From Bacteroidota bacterium (GTDB lineage: Bacteria > Bacteroidota > Bacteroidia > Bacteroidales > JAAAOM01), in contig JAAAOM010000054.1 of assembly GCA_009908855.1 (NCBI GenBank), positions 1-61,476 of the forward strand: DNA of 61,476 nucleotides. The letters are read 5' to 3'. Within the stretch, counting starts at the first letter, position 1; each line of letters begins with the position of its first letter. The notes beneath the pieces are model-generated. The model worked only from the letters and a program-made list of their open reading frames with translations. It searched no databases and was not told the DNA's origin. Below are positions 24,739 to 33,869 of the stretch, in pieces. The position numbers were made by a program, and so were the translations under genes.

Positions 24739-26790
24739 ATGAGATTTAAAGATTTAAAATTAGGGAAAAAGCTGGGCATCGGGTTCGGCATTCTTATTTT
24801 AATAGCGCTTGCACTGGGTACATTGGCCATCTGGAATATGATTCGTGTATCATCACAATCAAACACACTTGCCAATGAATATGTGCCGGAAGTTGAAGTG
24901 TCCAATTTAATTGAACGCAATGTATTGCAAACGATGTTTGCCATGCGTGGATATTCTTTTACCGAAGATGAACTATATCTGATGGAAGGACGGGAAAACC
25001 TGAATGAGGTTCAGAAAGATATTGAAATTGCGAAAGAGCTGGCAGAAAACACCAAACATCTTGATGAATTGAAGGAATCAATAACAGGCATTGACAGCAA
25101 AATAGATGCGTATGAAAAGATGGTGGAACAAACGGTTCAGAAAAATGAAGCCTTATTGTCCTATAGAAATCAAATGCACGAAAGTGCCGCCCATTTTGTT
25201 GAAGCCTGCGGTAATTATATTGATGCACAGGATAGTCAGTTGGAAAGAAATATTGCACAAAACGTTGCTGGCAGAACCTTGAGTGAACGTCATCAAAAAA
25301 TAACCTGGATGAATGATATCCTGGATAAGGGAAACGAACTCCGGATTACCAATTTTCAGGCGCAGGCTACACGTGATCCGGCGCTATTCAAGGAAACATT
25401 ATCCGGTTATGACATCACCGATGAACTTGGCAATATCAGACTGATAACCTACACAACCGCTAATCAAAAGCAGATTGATAAGGTTGAGCAAGCCTCTGAA
25501 GAATATGTGCTTGCCATGGAAAATTTTATTGCAACCTGGGAGGAACGGGAAAAATTAAATATCCAAAGAAATAACATAGCCGGTGAAATTATCGCATTGG
25601 TGGAGTCGACCGCCGCTGCCGGTATCAATAACACCAGTAACATTGCCGATAATGCCTCCGGCCTGCTTGAACGTTCGAGCATGGTACTGGTTGCAGGGTT
25701 AATAATTGCTTTGGTGCTGGGTATTATTATGGCTGTAATGTTAACCCGCATGATTACTACCCCGATTAAAAAAGGTGTTCAATTGGCAAAGAATATATCC
25801 GATGGAGAGCTGACAGCTTCGATAGATATTGATCAGGAGGATGAAATTGGCGAATTGGCCCGGGCATTGAAAGATATGGCAACACGACTGAAGAATATAG
25901 TCGGACAGATAATTGCCGGATCAGAAAATATCGCAGGCGCCAGTCAGCAAATGAGTGCTACCTCACAGCAAATGTCGCAGGGTGCCAATGAGCAGGCCTC
26001 ATCAGCCGAAGAGGTGTCCAGCAGCATGGAAGAAATGGTGGCCAACATTCAGCAAAATACGGACAATGCCAAACAAACCGAAAGTATTTCACAATCAGCT
26101 ACCGTTGGTATTCGTGAAGGCAACGAAGCCACCAAAGTATCGGTAGAAGCCATGAAAAATATCGCCGATAAAATCAAAATCATCAATGATATCGCTTTCC
26201 AAACCAATATTTTGGCGCTCAATGCCGCGGTTGAAGCTGCACGGGCCGGTGAACATGGAAAAGGATTTGCCGTAGTTGCCTCTGAGGTACGTAAGCTGGC
26301 CGAGCGAAGCAAAGTGGCCGCAGATGAAATTGATGAATTATCCAAAAATGGCGTGGAAGTATCAGAAAGGGCAGGCTTAAAACTGGCCGAAATAGTTCCT
26401 GAGATAGAAAAAACATCGCAACTGGTGCAGGAAATAGCAGCTGCCAGTATTGAACAAAATTCAGGTGCCGACCAGGTTAACACTGCCATTCAGCAATTAA
26501 ACCAAATCACCCAGCAAAATGCAGCTGCTGCAGAAGAAATGGCTACAAGCTCTGAAGAATTATCAAGTCAGGCTGATCAAATGAAAGAAACCATTCGTTT
26601 CTTTAAAATTGATCAGCAGGAAATGAACTATCACAGCAAAAATCAAAAAACGGTATTGCTAAAACAGGGGGCAAAACCATCTCCGGCAAAAGCCGATGGG
26701 AATATGCAAAAATCAGACAAAAAGGATGAAAATGGCGCCTTGGTAATGAAGGAAAACAATCATAGTGACGAGGATTTTGAGAAGTATTAA
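24739..26790 (+). CDS. Methyl-accepting chemotaxis protein
   Basis: 683 aa. TM1 is at about residues 13-34; a large helical periplasmic sensor spans about 35-315, with length and helix pattern like the HBM (helical bimodular) sensor. TM2 (about 316-338), a HAMP domain ([20 protein letters not shown]) and a long signalling coiled coil follow, with the hairpin tip [28 protein letters not shown] (cited only in part: [16 protein letters not shown]). A poly-charged tail after about residue 630 has no pentapeptide CheR tether. No other che genes adjoin it; the CheB-CheR fusion is 20 kb away. The ligand is unknown. Confidence 0.92.
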   Translation: MRFKDLKLGKKLGIGFGILILIALALGTLAIWNMIRVSSQSNTLANEYVPEVEVSNLIERNVLQTMFAMRGYSFTEDELYLMEGRENLNEVQKDIEIAKELAENTKHLDELKESITGIDSKIDAYEKMVEQTVQKNEALLSYRNQMHESAAHFVEACGNYIDAQDSQLERNIAQNVAGRTLSERHQKITWMNDILDKGNELRITNFQAQATRDPALFKETLSGYDITDELGNIRLITYTTANQKQIDKVEQASEEYVLAMENFIATWEEREKLNIQRNNIAGEIIALVESTAAAGINNTSNIADNASGLLERSSMVLVAGLIIALVLGIIMAVMLTRMITTPIKKGVQLAKNISDGELTASIDIDQEDEIGELARALKDMATRLKNIVGQIIAGSENIAGASQQMSATSQQMSQGANEQASSAEEVSSSMEEMVANIQQNTDNAKQTESISQSATVGIREGNEATKVSVEAMKNIADKIKIINDIAFQTNILALNAAVEAARAGEHGKGFAVVASEVRKLAERSKVAADEIDELSKNGVEVSERAGLKLAEIVPEIEKTSQLVQEIAAASIEQNSGADQVNTAIQQLNQITQQNAAAAEEMATSSEELSSQADQMKETIRFFKIDQQEMNYHSKNQKTVLLKQGAKPSPAKADGNMQKSDKKDENGALVMKENNHSDEDFEKY

Positions 26791-26811
26791 TTTATAACTT
26801 TTGTGTGATAT

Positions 26812-26850
26812 AAGGACTGTCTCCAAATTTGGATGACAGTCTTTTTTTTT
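26812..26850 (+). terminator. Strong terminator after the chemoreceptor
   Basis: The stem GACTGTC..CAAA / TTTG..GACAGTC, with a symmetric internal mismatch, is followed by nine or more T. It lies 22 bp past the stop. Confidence 0.85.
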
Positions 26851-27076
26851 ATGTAAGAACGCTGATGAGAGAATTGAGAAGCCGGGATTTGAGACCTTGC
26901 CTGAGCTTTCCTCGCGTTCTATTGTTAAGTGTGCAATAAAAAAATTTGGTATGGTTAGAATTTGTTTTTTGCTTTTGGCAATCAAGTGTTATTGGATCAT
27001 TGCTATTTGATATCGCTTATTCTTAAATCCAAAAATGTTCATTCTATGTCGTTTAGTCAAGGCTTATTTTATAATT

Positions 27077-27186
27077 GGCCTTCCCTCGCACACCCCTCAC
27101 CTCTCGCTTTAAGTAAGCGGGACAGGCTCTGAAGGAGAAGGCCTGCGCGCTGATCCCTTTAGGGAATCGAAGGGTGTGCGGAAGGC
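27077..27186. repeat. 110-bp structured palindromic element upstream of btuF
   Basis: The outer arms GCCTTCC(CTC)GCACACCC and GGGTGTGCGGAAGGC pair over 15 bp around a three-base bulge. Inside are three smaller hairpins: CGCTT / AAGCG, CAGGC / GCCTG and TCCCT / AGGGA. It is GC-richer than its surroundings. No cobalamin riboswitch core (B12 box) is present, so I read it as a dispersed structured repeat or small RNA. Confidence 0.5.
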
Positions 27187-27253
27187 AAATCCTATTAACT
27201 AAACGATTGAAACTTCATTCTTCAATCTACAATTAACACTCCTTAATTATTAT

Positions 27254-27261
27254 TACATTTG
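27254..27261 (+). promoter_or_regulatory. Putative -7 box for btuFCD
   Basis: TACATTTG fits TAnnTTTG, 94 bp upstream of the chosen btuF start. No good -33 TTTG lies 19 bp ahead. Confidence 0.4.
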
Positions 27262-27347
27262 CAGCCAATTAATGTAGGATGTTAATCTACGGTTCCGGAT
27301 TACAAATCACTGTTATCTGCCAGTTGAAAATGAATGCAATCTTTTAT

Positions 27348-28193
27348 ATGAAGAATTTCCACCAGAAGAAACACATTTTATGCTTCTTATATGCTGCCAT
27401 AATACTTGTATTTATCGCTATACCCTTAAATGCGCAACAAGGTCAGCGCATTGTATCACTCGCTCCATCCCTGACCAAATCGATCGTATTGCTCAACAAA
27501 TCGGATAACCTGGTAGGCCGCACCTCATTTTGTCAGTTCCCGTCACGTGATGAAGTTCCGGTAGTAGCCACAGCCGTAGATGTAAACCTGGAAAAAGTAT
27601 TCTCTCTCAAGCCTGATCTGGTAATTACCAGTTCGCTCACCCATCCCGAAACCATTGAACATCTCGAAAAGCTGGGTGTGACGGTTAGATCATACCCTTA
27701 TCCTACCTCGTATGACAATTTATGTGAGCAGCTCATTGATATGGGGGAATTATTAGGCCAAAAAGAACTTGCAAAAAAGATTGTGGCTCGTTCCAAAAAT
27801 CAGCTCGATAGCCTGCAAAACACCATTCCGGATGTTGCTTCCCCTGAAATATTTATGGAGATTGGGGCCAATCCCTTGTTTACAGCAGTTCCCAACACCT
27901 TTATGCACGACTATATTGTATATACAAAAGGAAAGAATGTAGCCCACGACTTTACCAAGGGAAGTATTTCGCGGGAAACTGTGCTGGTCAGGAACCCTGA
28001 TGTGATCTTTATTGTTACCATGGGCGTTGTGGGAGAAGAAGAAAAAAAAACCTGGGAAGCGTATCCCAATTTATCCGCTGCCAGGAATAACCAGATCCAC
28101 ATTATTGATGCGGATAAGTCGTGCAGTCCTACAGCAGTTACCTTTGTAGAGGTTGTGGATGAAATGATTCAACTCATGTACCGAAACAACTAA
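27348..28193 (+). CDS. btuF: Vitamin B12 ABC transporter, periplasmic binding protein
   Basis: 281 aa from the ATG at 27348, which gives a normal signal peptide (KKHILCFLYAAIILVFIAIPLNAQQ region); upstream ATGs in frame would add 23 unlikely residues. Class III (helical-backbone) binding protein: RIVSLAPSLTKSIVLL at the mature start, LEKVFSLKPDLVITS, the linking helix, and a C-terminal domain ending EVVDEMIQLM. It captures cobalamin in the periplasm and passes it to the permease encoded 13 bp downstream. Assignment to B12 and not to haem or siderophore rests on the cobalamin locus around it. Confidence 0.85.
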   Translation: MKNFHQKKHILCFLYAAIILVFIAIPLNAQQGQRIVSLAPSLTKSIVLLNKSDNLVGRTSFCQFPSRDEVPVVATAVDVNLEKVFSLKPDLVITSSLTHPETIEHLEKLGVTVRSYPYPTSYDNLCEQLIDMGELLGQKELAKKIVARSKNQLDSLQNTIPDVASPEIFMEIGANPLFTAVPNTFMHDYIVYTKGKNVAHDFTKGSISRETVLVRNPDVIFIVTMGVVGEEEKKTWEAYPNLSAARNNQIHIIDADKSCSPTAVTFVEVVDEMIQLMYRNN

Positions 28194-28206
28194 AAGGTAA
28201 TCAGTA

Positions 28207-29217
28207 ATGAAGAAAAACAAAATCTTCAATTGGGTTATTTATGGCGTTATTCTGATCATTCTGCTCATGATATCCTCGTTCTTATCCCTTTCACAGGGTG
28301 AGATTGACATACCCTTTGGGCATATTCCGGATTTACTGTTTCAATCCGAAAACTCAATGGAGCATGTTGTTTTGACACAGATCCGCCTCCCCCGTATTTT
28401 ATTAGGTATTGCCGTTGGCGGGGCATTGAGCCTGGCCGGGGTCATTTTACAGGGGATTTACCAAAACCCTCTTGTAGAGCCCTATACATTGGGTATATCG
28501 GGTGGTGCTGCTTTGGGTGTGGCCCTGGCGATTGTATTCGGACTGCCTGCGGCATGGGGAAATTTATCACTGCCTTTTGGCGGCTTTGCAGGTGCATTGC
28601 TCATTATTGTAGTGGTATACTTAATTGGCAGCCGCAAAAGCCAAATACGCATCCAGAGCATGCTGCTTACCGGGGTGATGATTAGCTTTATTACCTCATC
28701 ATCCATCATGCTGCTGATGTCCACCACCAATACCGAAAACCTGCATGGTATCATATTCTGGACCATGGGCTCACTGGACGAACCCAATATGGTACTTATT
28801 TATATGTGTGCAATTGTGGCATTGGTCGGATTGGTACTGTCCTATTTCTTTATACAGCCATTGAATGCCCTTCGAATGGGCGAAGAAAAAGCCATGCATG
28901 TGGGAATTAATACCGATCGGTCTATTAAATTTTTGTTTGTCATTGCATCCGTGCTTACCGGGGTGAGTGTGTCCGTAGCCGGCGTTATAGGATTTGTAGG
29001 CCTTATCATTCCCCATCTTATCAGAAGTTGGGTGGGTACCGATTACCGGATTCTTCTGGTTAGCGCTTTTCTGGGCGGGGGTACATTTCTGGTATTATCG
29101 GATTTGGCTTCCCGGATCCTCATAGCGCCCAACGAATTACCCGTTGGGGTAATTACAGGAATCATCGGTGGAAGCTTATTTATTATTGTGCTCAGTCGGT
29201 CAAAATCGCTTAAATAA
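28207..29217 (+). CDS. btuC: Vitamin B12 ABC transporter, permease
   Basis: 336 aa with about ten transmembrane helices. FecCD/BtuC family motifs include RLPRILLGIAVGGALSLAGV, the conserved GISGGAALG loop and, near the C-terminus, GVIGFVGLIIPHLIR, the loop that contacts the ATPase. Two copies form the inner-membrane channel for cobalamin. It starts 13 bp after btuF and ends 3 bp before btuD, a tight operon. Confidence 0.88.
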   Translation: MKKNKIFNWVIYGVILIILLMISSFLSLSQGEIDIPFGHIPDLLFQSENSMEHVVLTQIRLPRILLGIAVGGALSLAGVILQGIYQNPLVEPYTLGISGGAALGVALAIVFGLPAAWGNLSLPFGGFAGALLIIVVVYLIGSRKSQIRIQSMLLTGVMISFITSSSIMLLMSTTNTENLHGIIFWTMGSLDEPNMVLIYMCAIVALVGLVLSYFFIQPLNALRMGEEKAMHVGINTDRSIKFLFVIASVLTGVSVSVAGVIGFVGLIIPHLIRSWVGTDYRILLVSAFLGGGTFLVLSDLASRILIAPNELPVGVITGIIGGSLFIIVLSRSKSLK

Positions 29218-29220
29218 CTT

Positions 29221-30048
29221 ATGCAAAAAGACCAAACCATATTAAAACTCCACAACATCACCAGCGGTTACCCGCCTGATTTCTATATTCGTAATATCAA
29301 TGTCGATGTTGTTCAGGGTAGCTTAACCGGCATTATCGGCCCGAATGGCGCCGGTAAAACCACGTTGTTCCGGACTATTACCGGCTCCATCCACTCCCTG
29401 GAAGGGGATATGCTCATACAGGAAAAAAAAGTACGGGACATGAATCAGCGTGAAAAAGCCCGACACATTGCCATTGTTACCCAGGATATTGAAAGCGCCG
29501 ATATTGTGTTGGAAGACTATGTGTTGATGGGCCGCTACCCGTATCACAGGACCTTTCAGGTAATTGAAACGGCCAAAGACCATGAAATAGCTGAGAAATA
29601 TATGCGGTTAACTGATATATGGGATTATCGTAAAAAGAAACTCAATCAACTCAGCGGCGGGGAACGCCAGTTAGCTGCCATTGCAAGGGCTTTGACACAA
29701 GAACCCGAAATACTGCTGCTCGATGAACCTACCTCTCACCTGGATATTACCCACCAGGTTCAACTCTTAAATCTTATTCAACGCCTGAATGAACAACTAT
29801 CGCTTACCGTGCTCATGATTATTCACGATCTCAACCTGGCCGGGGAATATTGCGATTACCTCATTATGATGAATGAAGGCACCATCCATAAAATTGGTAC
29901 GCCCGAAGATGTACTTACCTTTAATGACATTGAAGATGTGTATAAAACAGTGGTTATCACCCAAACCAATCCGCTCTCAAACCGCCCGGCCATTTTTTTG
30001 GTGTCAGGTAAAGTGATGGAGCAGAATAAGGAAATGTTTCGCGAATAG
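29221..30048 (+). CDS. btuD: Vitamin B12 ABC transporter, ATPase
   Basis: 275 aa. Walker A GPNGAGKTT (from about residue 40), Q-loop VTQDIESA, ABC signature LSGGERQ (144-150), Walker B LLLDEPTSHLD (Asp 168, Glu 169) and switch His in IIHDLNLA are all present. It powers the BtuC channel. Last gene of btuFCD; a 21-bp tandem repeat starts 12 bp after its stop and may act as a boundary or be transcribed with it. Confidence 0.88.
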   Translation: MQKDQTILKLHNITSGYPPDFYIRNINVDVVQGSLTGIIGPNGAGKTTLFRTITGSIHSLEGDMLIQEKKVRDMNQREKARHIAIVTQDIESADIVLEDYVLMGRYPYHRTFQVIETAKDHEIAEKYMRLTDIWDYRKKKLNQLSGGERQLAAIARALTQEPEILLLDEPTSHLDITHQVQLLNLIQRLNEQLSLTVLMIIHDLNLAGEYCDYLIMMNEGTIHKIGTPEDVLTFNDIEDVYKTVVITQTNPLSNRPAIFLVSGKVMEQNKEMFRE

Positions 30049-30060
30049 TTTATCCTATCC

Positions 30061-30186
30061 GGCGATGCATTTCACACAGGTAGCGAACAATTTCATGCCA
30101 TTAGCGAAGTGTTTCCAACTATCAGCGAAACATTTCCGGCAGGTAGCGAACGATTTCAGGTAGCCGGCGAGCAATTTCCTATACCT
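30061..30186. repeat. Six tandem 21-bp repeats
   Basis: Units begin at 30061, 30082, 30103, 30124, 30145 and 30166, each of the form (A/G)GCGA then five to six variable bases, (A/T)TTTC, and a variable tail; a seventh partial unit GGCGTG follows. The period is exactly 21. On the minus strand the units read as heptapeptides of the form xxxKxFA in an open frame of 60 codons (30237 to 30055). Not CRISPR: there are no spacers. Confidence 0.85.
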
Positions 30187-30335
30187 GGCGTGAATTGAAA
30201 TATGCCTGACATAACAATAATAAAGCAGCCCGTTCATTTTACCGGCTAAAACAGTGGTATACGATATGTAATAACCGGTTCAGCGTGTGTGAGAAGAAAT
30301 AACAGGATAGGTTTAGCAATTCCAAATATTAATTT

Positions 30336-30343
30336 TATATTTG
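30336..30343 (+). promoter_or_regulatory. -7 box driving the cobalamin riboswitch and btuB
   Basis: TATATTTG fits TAnnTTTG. Transcription would start near 30350, exactly at the 5' edge of the riboswitch. Confidence 0.6.
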
Positions 30344-30348
30344 CATCG

Positions 30349-30685
30349 ATTTTGGTGTCCCGTCTTGCCAAAAGCGAGACAGGATTAAAAGGGAATCCGG
30401 TGATCCGCCAGCTGGCGGATAGTCCGGAGCTGTACCCGCAGCTGTAAGTTCTAATTTTTCTTAGTATTTATGAACGAAGTGAAATAAATACTAAGAAAAA
30501 TAGAATCCCGAAAAATGTAGCGCAGCGGAATTTATTCGGGATCACATGATCCTGAGTAAAAAATGTAGCGAAGCGATATTTATTCGGGATTAAAAAATTC
30601 TTCTCACCCCCGCCACTTTCCGCTAACATACGGAAGGGAAGGCACGAGAAGAACAGAACAAGCCAGAAAACCTGCCAGGATTGTA
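30349..30685 (+). promoter_or_regulatory. Cobalamin riboswitch with enlarged peripheral domain
   Basis: Core elements of the AdoCbl-type riboswitch appear in order: GGTGTCCCGTCTTGCC, AAAAGGGAATCCGGTG, a P4-like GATCCGCCAGCTGGCGGATAG stem (cited in outline), TCCGGAGCTGTACCCGCAGC, CTGTAAG, and finally the B12 box AGCCAGAAAACCTGCC at 30661-30676. About 215 nt separate CTGTAAG from the B12 box, several times the usual distance; the extra sequence is three hairpins (30454-30591) plus a GC-rich stem. The btuB start is 36 nt after the B12 box, so control of translation initiation is likely. B12 should shut off uptake. Confidence 0.9.
30454..30591 (+). repeat. Three related hairpins inside the riboswitch
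   Basis: H1 30454-30501 has an 18-bp stem with a loop GAACGAAGTGAA. H2 30505-30542 has stem ATCCCGAA / TTCGGGAT. H3 30550-30591 has an 11-bp stem with two wobble pairs. H2 and H3 share AAAAATGTAGCG(C/A)AGCG and TTTATTCGGGAT. The three loops follow one pattern, ATG-two bases-CG(A/C)AG(T/C)G. A partial copy of the right arm (TTCGGGATTAAA) recurs at 30690-30701, next to the btuB start. Confidence 0.8.
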
Positions 30686-30711
30686 ATTGTTCGGGATTAA
30701 ACAAATTTGAC

Positions 30712-32628
30712 ATGTATCCAAAATTATTTTTCTTACTCCTGTGTGGAGTTTTCTCGGGTTGCCTGCATGCACAAATACTGGATGATACATTAGCTATCGG
30801 AAGCGTGGTGGTTAAAGGTGCCAAATCGGAATATGCAGCCGGTGCCAAAATACAGACACTGGATAAAAATAAAATACAGGCTGTCAATTCGGGAGACCTC
30901 TCAACAGCCATTAAACGCTACACCCCTGTATACGTACGCTCTTTTGCCGGTGGATTGAGCACCATCAGCTTTCGGGGTACAAGTGCTGATCATACGGCCA
31001 TCATGTATGATGGTATTAATCTCAACTCCCTTACACTGGGGCACTCCAATATGTGCGATATCCCTATGTTTCTTTTTGACGAGATAGATATTCAATACGG
31101 AGGGGCCAGCTCTTTATACGGTTCAGATGCCATCGGTGGCAGCATCCATCTAAAATCCATACCTGCATGGGAAAAAGGAATTACCACTTTTTTACAGCAA
31201 GATGTTGCCAGTTTCGGTACTTATTTCACAGGTGCAAAATTTCGTGCGTGTAACGGGCAGATAGAATCTGCCACTAAAGTATATTACCAGGAAAGTAAAA
31301 ATGAATTCCCTTTTGAAAACACATCGGTGCTGCCTTTTCAGGAAAAATCAGACACACAGATCAATGCTTCCTATCAGAATCATGGAATACTGCAGGAAGT
31401 ATTTTATAAAATCACCTCCTCCAATTATGTCGCACTGAAAGGTATTCACACTTACAATTGGCGTGAAGTACAACCCAACATGTCAGCCACCAGAAATGGT
31501 GGTACTATGGCCGAGATATTCAATCGTAATACCCGCATTATTGGTAAATATGTGCATTCATTTTCAGACAATCAGCGATTGGATGTGAGTATGAATTACG
31601 TGAATGATTTTCAACTCTATCAAAATGAAGATACCATAGCTACCCGACGATTTACAGGTAACCTTGAGTTTGAAAGGGCTATGCCTTACAACGGTAAAAT
31701 AAACCTGGGTACGAAACATACTTATATAGTGCCTGATGTATATGCCTATAGCTATGGTATTGACGAACACCGCACCGAGCTTTATGCCTCGTATGCCCAG
31801 CCATTGTTTAAAACCACTAAAGTAACACTTAATTTTCGACAATCTGTTGTATCGGATTATACTCCGGAATTTGCTCCTTCTATAGGTTTAAAGCATATTA
31901 TCCGGAGGAACATCAATAATTTCATCAAAATCACCAGCTCATTCTCCAGAAGCTATAAAATCCCCACTTTCAATGATCGTTTCTGGGTAAGTTCAGGAAA
32001 TCCCGATCTGAAAGCTGAAAAAGGCTGGAATGCCGAAGGTGGTCTGCAAATATATTTGAATAACGCTGCACCTGCAATTGATATCCAAGTCAATGGTTAT
32101 TATTCCATAATTGACGATTGGATTGAGTGGAGACCATCTAATGGCAGTATTTGGCGCCCGCAGAATTACAAACAGGTTCACAGTCGTGGGTTGGAAGTTA
32201 TTTCGAAGGTCAATCAGAAAATATTGGATTTATCAACCGAATATGGGTTTAGCTATTCCTTTAACCAATCGACTCCTGAAAAAGTGTATAAATCCCAGAA
32301 AGAAAAAATCAGGGAACAATTACCATACAGCCCGGAGCATACAGGATTACTCTATCTGGATGTTAAACCTGAAAACTGGCTGATCAACACCAATGTATCG
32401 TATACAGGCAAACGTAATACAGGGTCTCAGGACGCTCTGGGCAATTCGATTCAACTATCGGGTTATATACTCTTGGATGCTTCTGTCGGGTACAAATTAA
32501 TAATTAATCAAGCTGAACTTACTCTAATGGCGCAGATTAACAACATCTTTAATACTGATTATGTGAATATCGCTGACCATGCCATGCCGGGACGCAGTTA
32601 CCATTTTACTATTCAAATACAATTATAA
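30712..32628 (+). CDS. btuB: TonB-dependent vitamin B12 receptor
   Basis: 638 aa outer-membrane receptor. Signal peptide 1-21 (GCLHAQ); plug domain about 28-150 (IGSVVVKGAKSEY, STISFRGTSADHTAIMYDGI, GGASSLYGSDAIGGSIHLKS); beta barrel about 160-638 ending in an aromatic-rich last strand (HFTIQIQL). It lacks the N-terminal CarboxypepD_reg extension of SusC proteins, as expected for BtuB. The cobalamin riboswitch directly upstream and the BtuG-like gene 30 bp downstream fix the substrate as B12 or a related corrinoid. Confidence 0.92.
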   Translation: MYPKLFFLLLCGVFSGCLHAQILDDTLAIGSVVVKGAKSEYAAGAKIQTLDKNKIQAVNSGDLSTAIKRYTPVYVRSFAGGLSTISFRGTSADHTAIMYDGINLNSLTLGHSNMCDIPMFLFDEIDIQYGGASSLYGSDAIGGSIHLKSIPAWEKGITTFLQQDVASFGTYFTGAKFRACNGQIESATKVYYQESKNEFPFENTSVLPFQEKSDTQINASYQNHGILQEVFYKITSSNYVALKGIHTYNWREVQPNMSATRNGGTMAEIFNRNTRIIGKYVHSFSDNQRLDVSMNYVNDFQLYQNEDTIATRRFTGNLEFERAMPYNGKINLGTKHTYIVPDVYAYSYGIDEHRTELYASYAQPLFKTTKVTLNFRQSVVSDYTPEFAPSIGLKHIIRRNINNFIKITSSFSRSYKIPTFNDRFWVSSGNPDLKAEKGWNAEGGLQIYLNNAAPAIDIQVNGYYSIIDDWIEWRPSNGSIWRPQNYKQVHSRGLEVISKVNQKILDLSTEYGFSYSFNQSTPEKVYKSQKEKIREQLPYSPEHTGLLYLDVKPENWLINTNVSYTGKRNTGSQDALGNSIQLSGYILLDASVGYKLIINQAELTLMAQINNIFNTDYVNIADHAMPGRSYHFTIQIQL

Positions 32629-32658
32629 TAATCATTAATAACCAAAAACTTAAAAACG

Positions 32659-33741
32659 ATGAGAAACATAAAGTTATCAATTATTATCTTCTGCTTAATT
32701 CCTGTATTATTTATCGCCTGTGAATCCGATGATAATACCAGTCCTTCAACCACCGTTTCCGATATATATATTGTTAATTATGGGAGTTTTTCCGGAAGTA
32801 AAACAACAATAAGCAGTTATGATGAAGAAAATGATACAATTTATCATGATATCTATAAAAATATCAATAATGTTGGTATCGGATCCAATGTACAATCTAT
32901 GAGCATTCACAATAACATGGCTTATATGATGTCAAACAATGGTGATAAAATAGACATTGCAAATAGTTCAAATCTGGAAGCCTCTGTTAGTCCAATAGCT
33001 GCAGAAATTACCAAACCCCGGTATTTTGCTGCAACAAATAATACCGCTTATGTATCCTGCTGGGGTGATGTTGTGGACTGGGCCGTATATGCCAATTCGT
33101 ATATCGCCCGAATCAATTTATCTTCCAATGAAGTATCAAAAAAGATAACACTACCTGGTGGGCCCGAAGGAGTAATTATCAGAAACAATAAGCTGTTTGC
33201 CGGTTCCACGGCAAAAAACCAAATATCAGTCGTAAATTTGGATAATGACTCCATTAGTTATATTGATGTTCCTGCATTGCCTAAACACTTTGAGACGGAC
33301 AGTGAGGGAAACCTGTGGGTATCGCTGGTGAGTGAATTCTCCGTATCGTTTGATAGCACAAAATTAGGGGTTATTATGTTGAATCCTGAATCCAATACAA
33401 CCTCCAACTTTATAAATATTCAGGGTATTGGATCCAACGGTTACCTGGCCACTTCACCAGATAAAAAAAACCTTTATGTCATGGGTAATGAATCCTGGCC
33501 AGGAACAGCCTCATTTATTACTGCAATAGACCTGACAACCAATATGTTGGCTTCTGAGCCGCTCATTGAAGGCGAAAATTATTATGGTATGGGATGTCAT
33601 CCAGAGAATGGTGATATTTACGTGCTTATTTCCCCCGGTACAGATGTAAATGGCAGCCTGGAAGTGTATAATAACCAGGGTGAGCTGTTGGATACACAAC
33701 AAACAGGTATAGCACCTCAAAACGTGGTATTCAAACAATAA
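32659..33741 (+). CDS. BtuG-like surface beta-propeller lipoprotein
   Basis: 360 aa with lipobox FIACES (Cys about residue 20). The rest is made of about seven propeller blades (NVQSMSIHNNMAYMMSNNGD, PGGPEGVIIRNNKLFAGSTA, LATSPDKKNLYVMGN), the YncE/DUF5074 type. In Bacteroides, BtuG lipoproteins of this fold sit on BtuB and bind B12 very tightly at the cell surface; position right after btuB supports the same role. I assign BtuG-like by fold and context, since binding residues cannot be judged by eye. Confidence 0.85.
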   Translation: MRNIKLSIIIFCLIPVLFIACESDDNTSPSTTVSDIYIVNYGSFSGSKTTISSYDEENDTIYHDIYKNINNVGIGSNVQSMSIHNNMAYMMSNNGDKIDIANSSNLEASVSPIAAEITKPRYFAATNNTAYVSCWGDVVDWAVYANSYIARINLSSNEVSKKITLPGGPEGVIIRNNKLFAGSTAKNQISVVNLDNDSISYIDVPALPKHFETDSEGNLWVSLVSEFSVSFDSTKLGVIMLNPESNTTSNFINIQGIGSNGYLATSPDKKNLYVMGNESWPGTASFITAIDLTTNMLASEPLIEGENYYGMGCHPENGDIYVLISPGTDVNGSLEVYNNQGELLDTQQTGIAPQNVVFKQ

Positions 33742-33869
33742 TATCCGGTTGATCAAACATTAAACGCAACTGTTTTTTCTTTTTTTAAATCCCAATGATT
33801 TCCATGGTTGATTTGCACCATGGAATTCATGGGGTTTTTAACAATTATGAAGAAACCAAAAAGTAAAAA

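Noticed and set aside
27060-27345. Cobalamin riboswitch upstream of btuF
   Set aside because: No B12 box or CCGGAGCTG-like core could be found; only generic hairpins.
30061-30186. CRISPR array in the 21-bp repeats
   Set aside because: The units abut with no unique spacers and are too variable for CRISPR repeats.
33798-33828. CCATGG-centred hairpin after the BtuG-like gene as a terminator
   Set aside because: The stem is about 9 bp and imperfect, and the T tract lies upstream of it; not enough to call.
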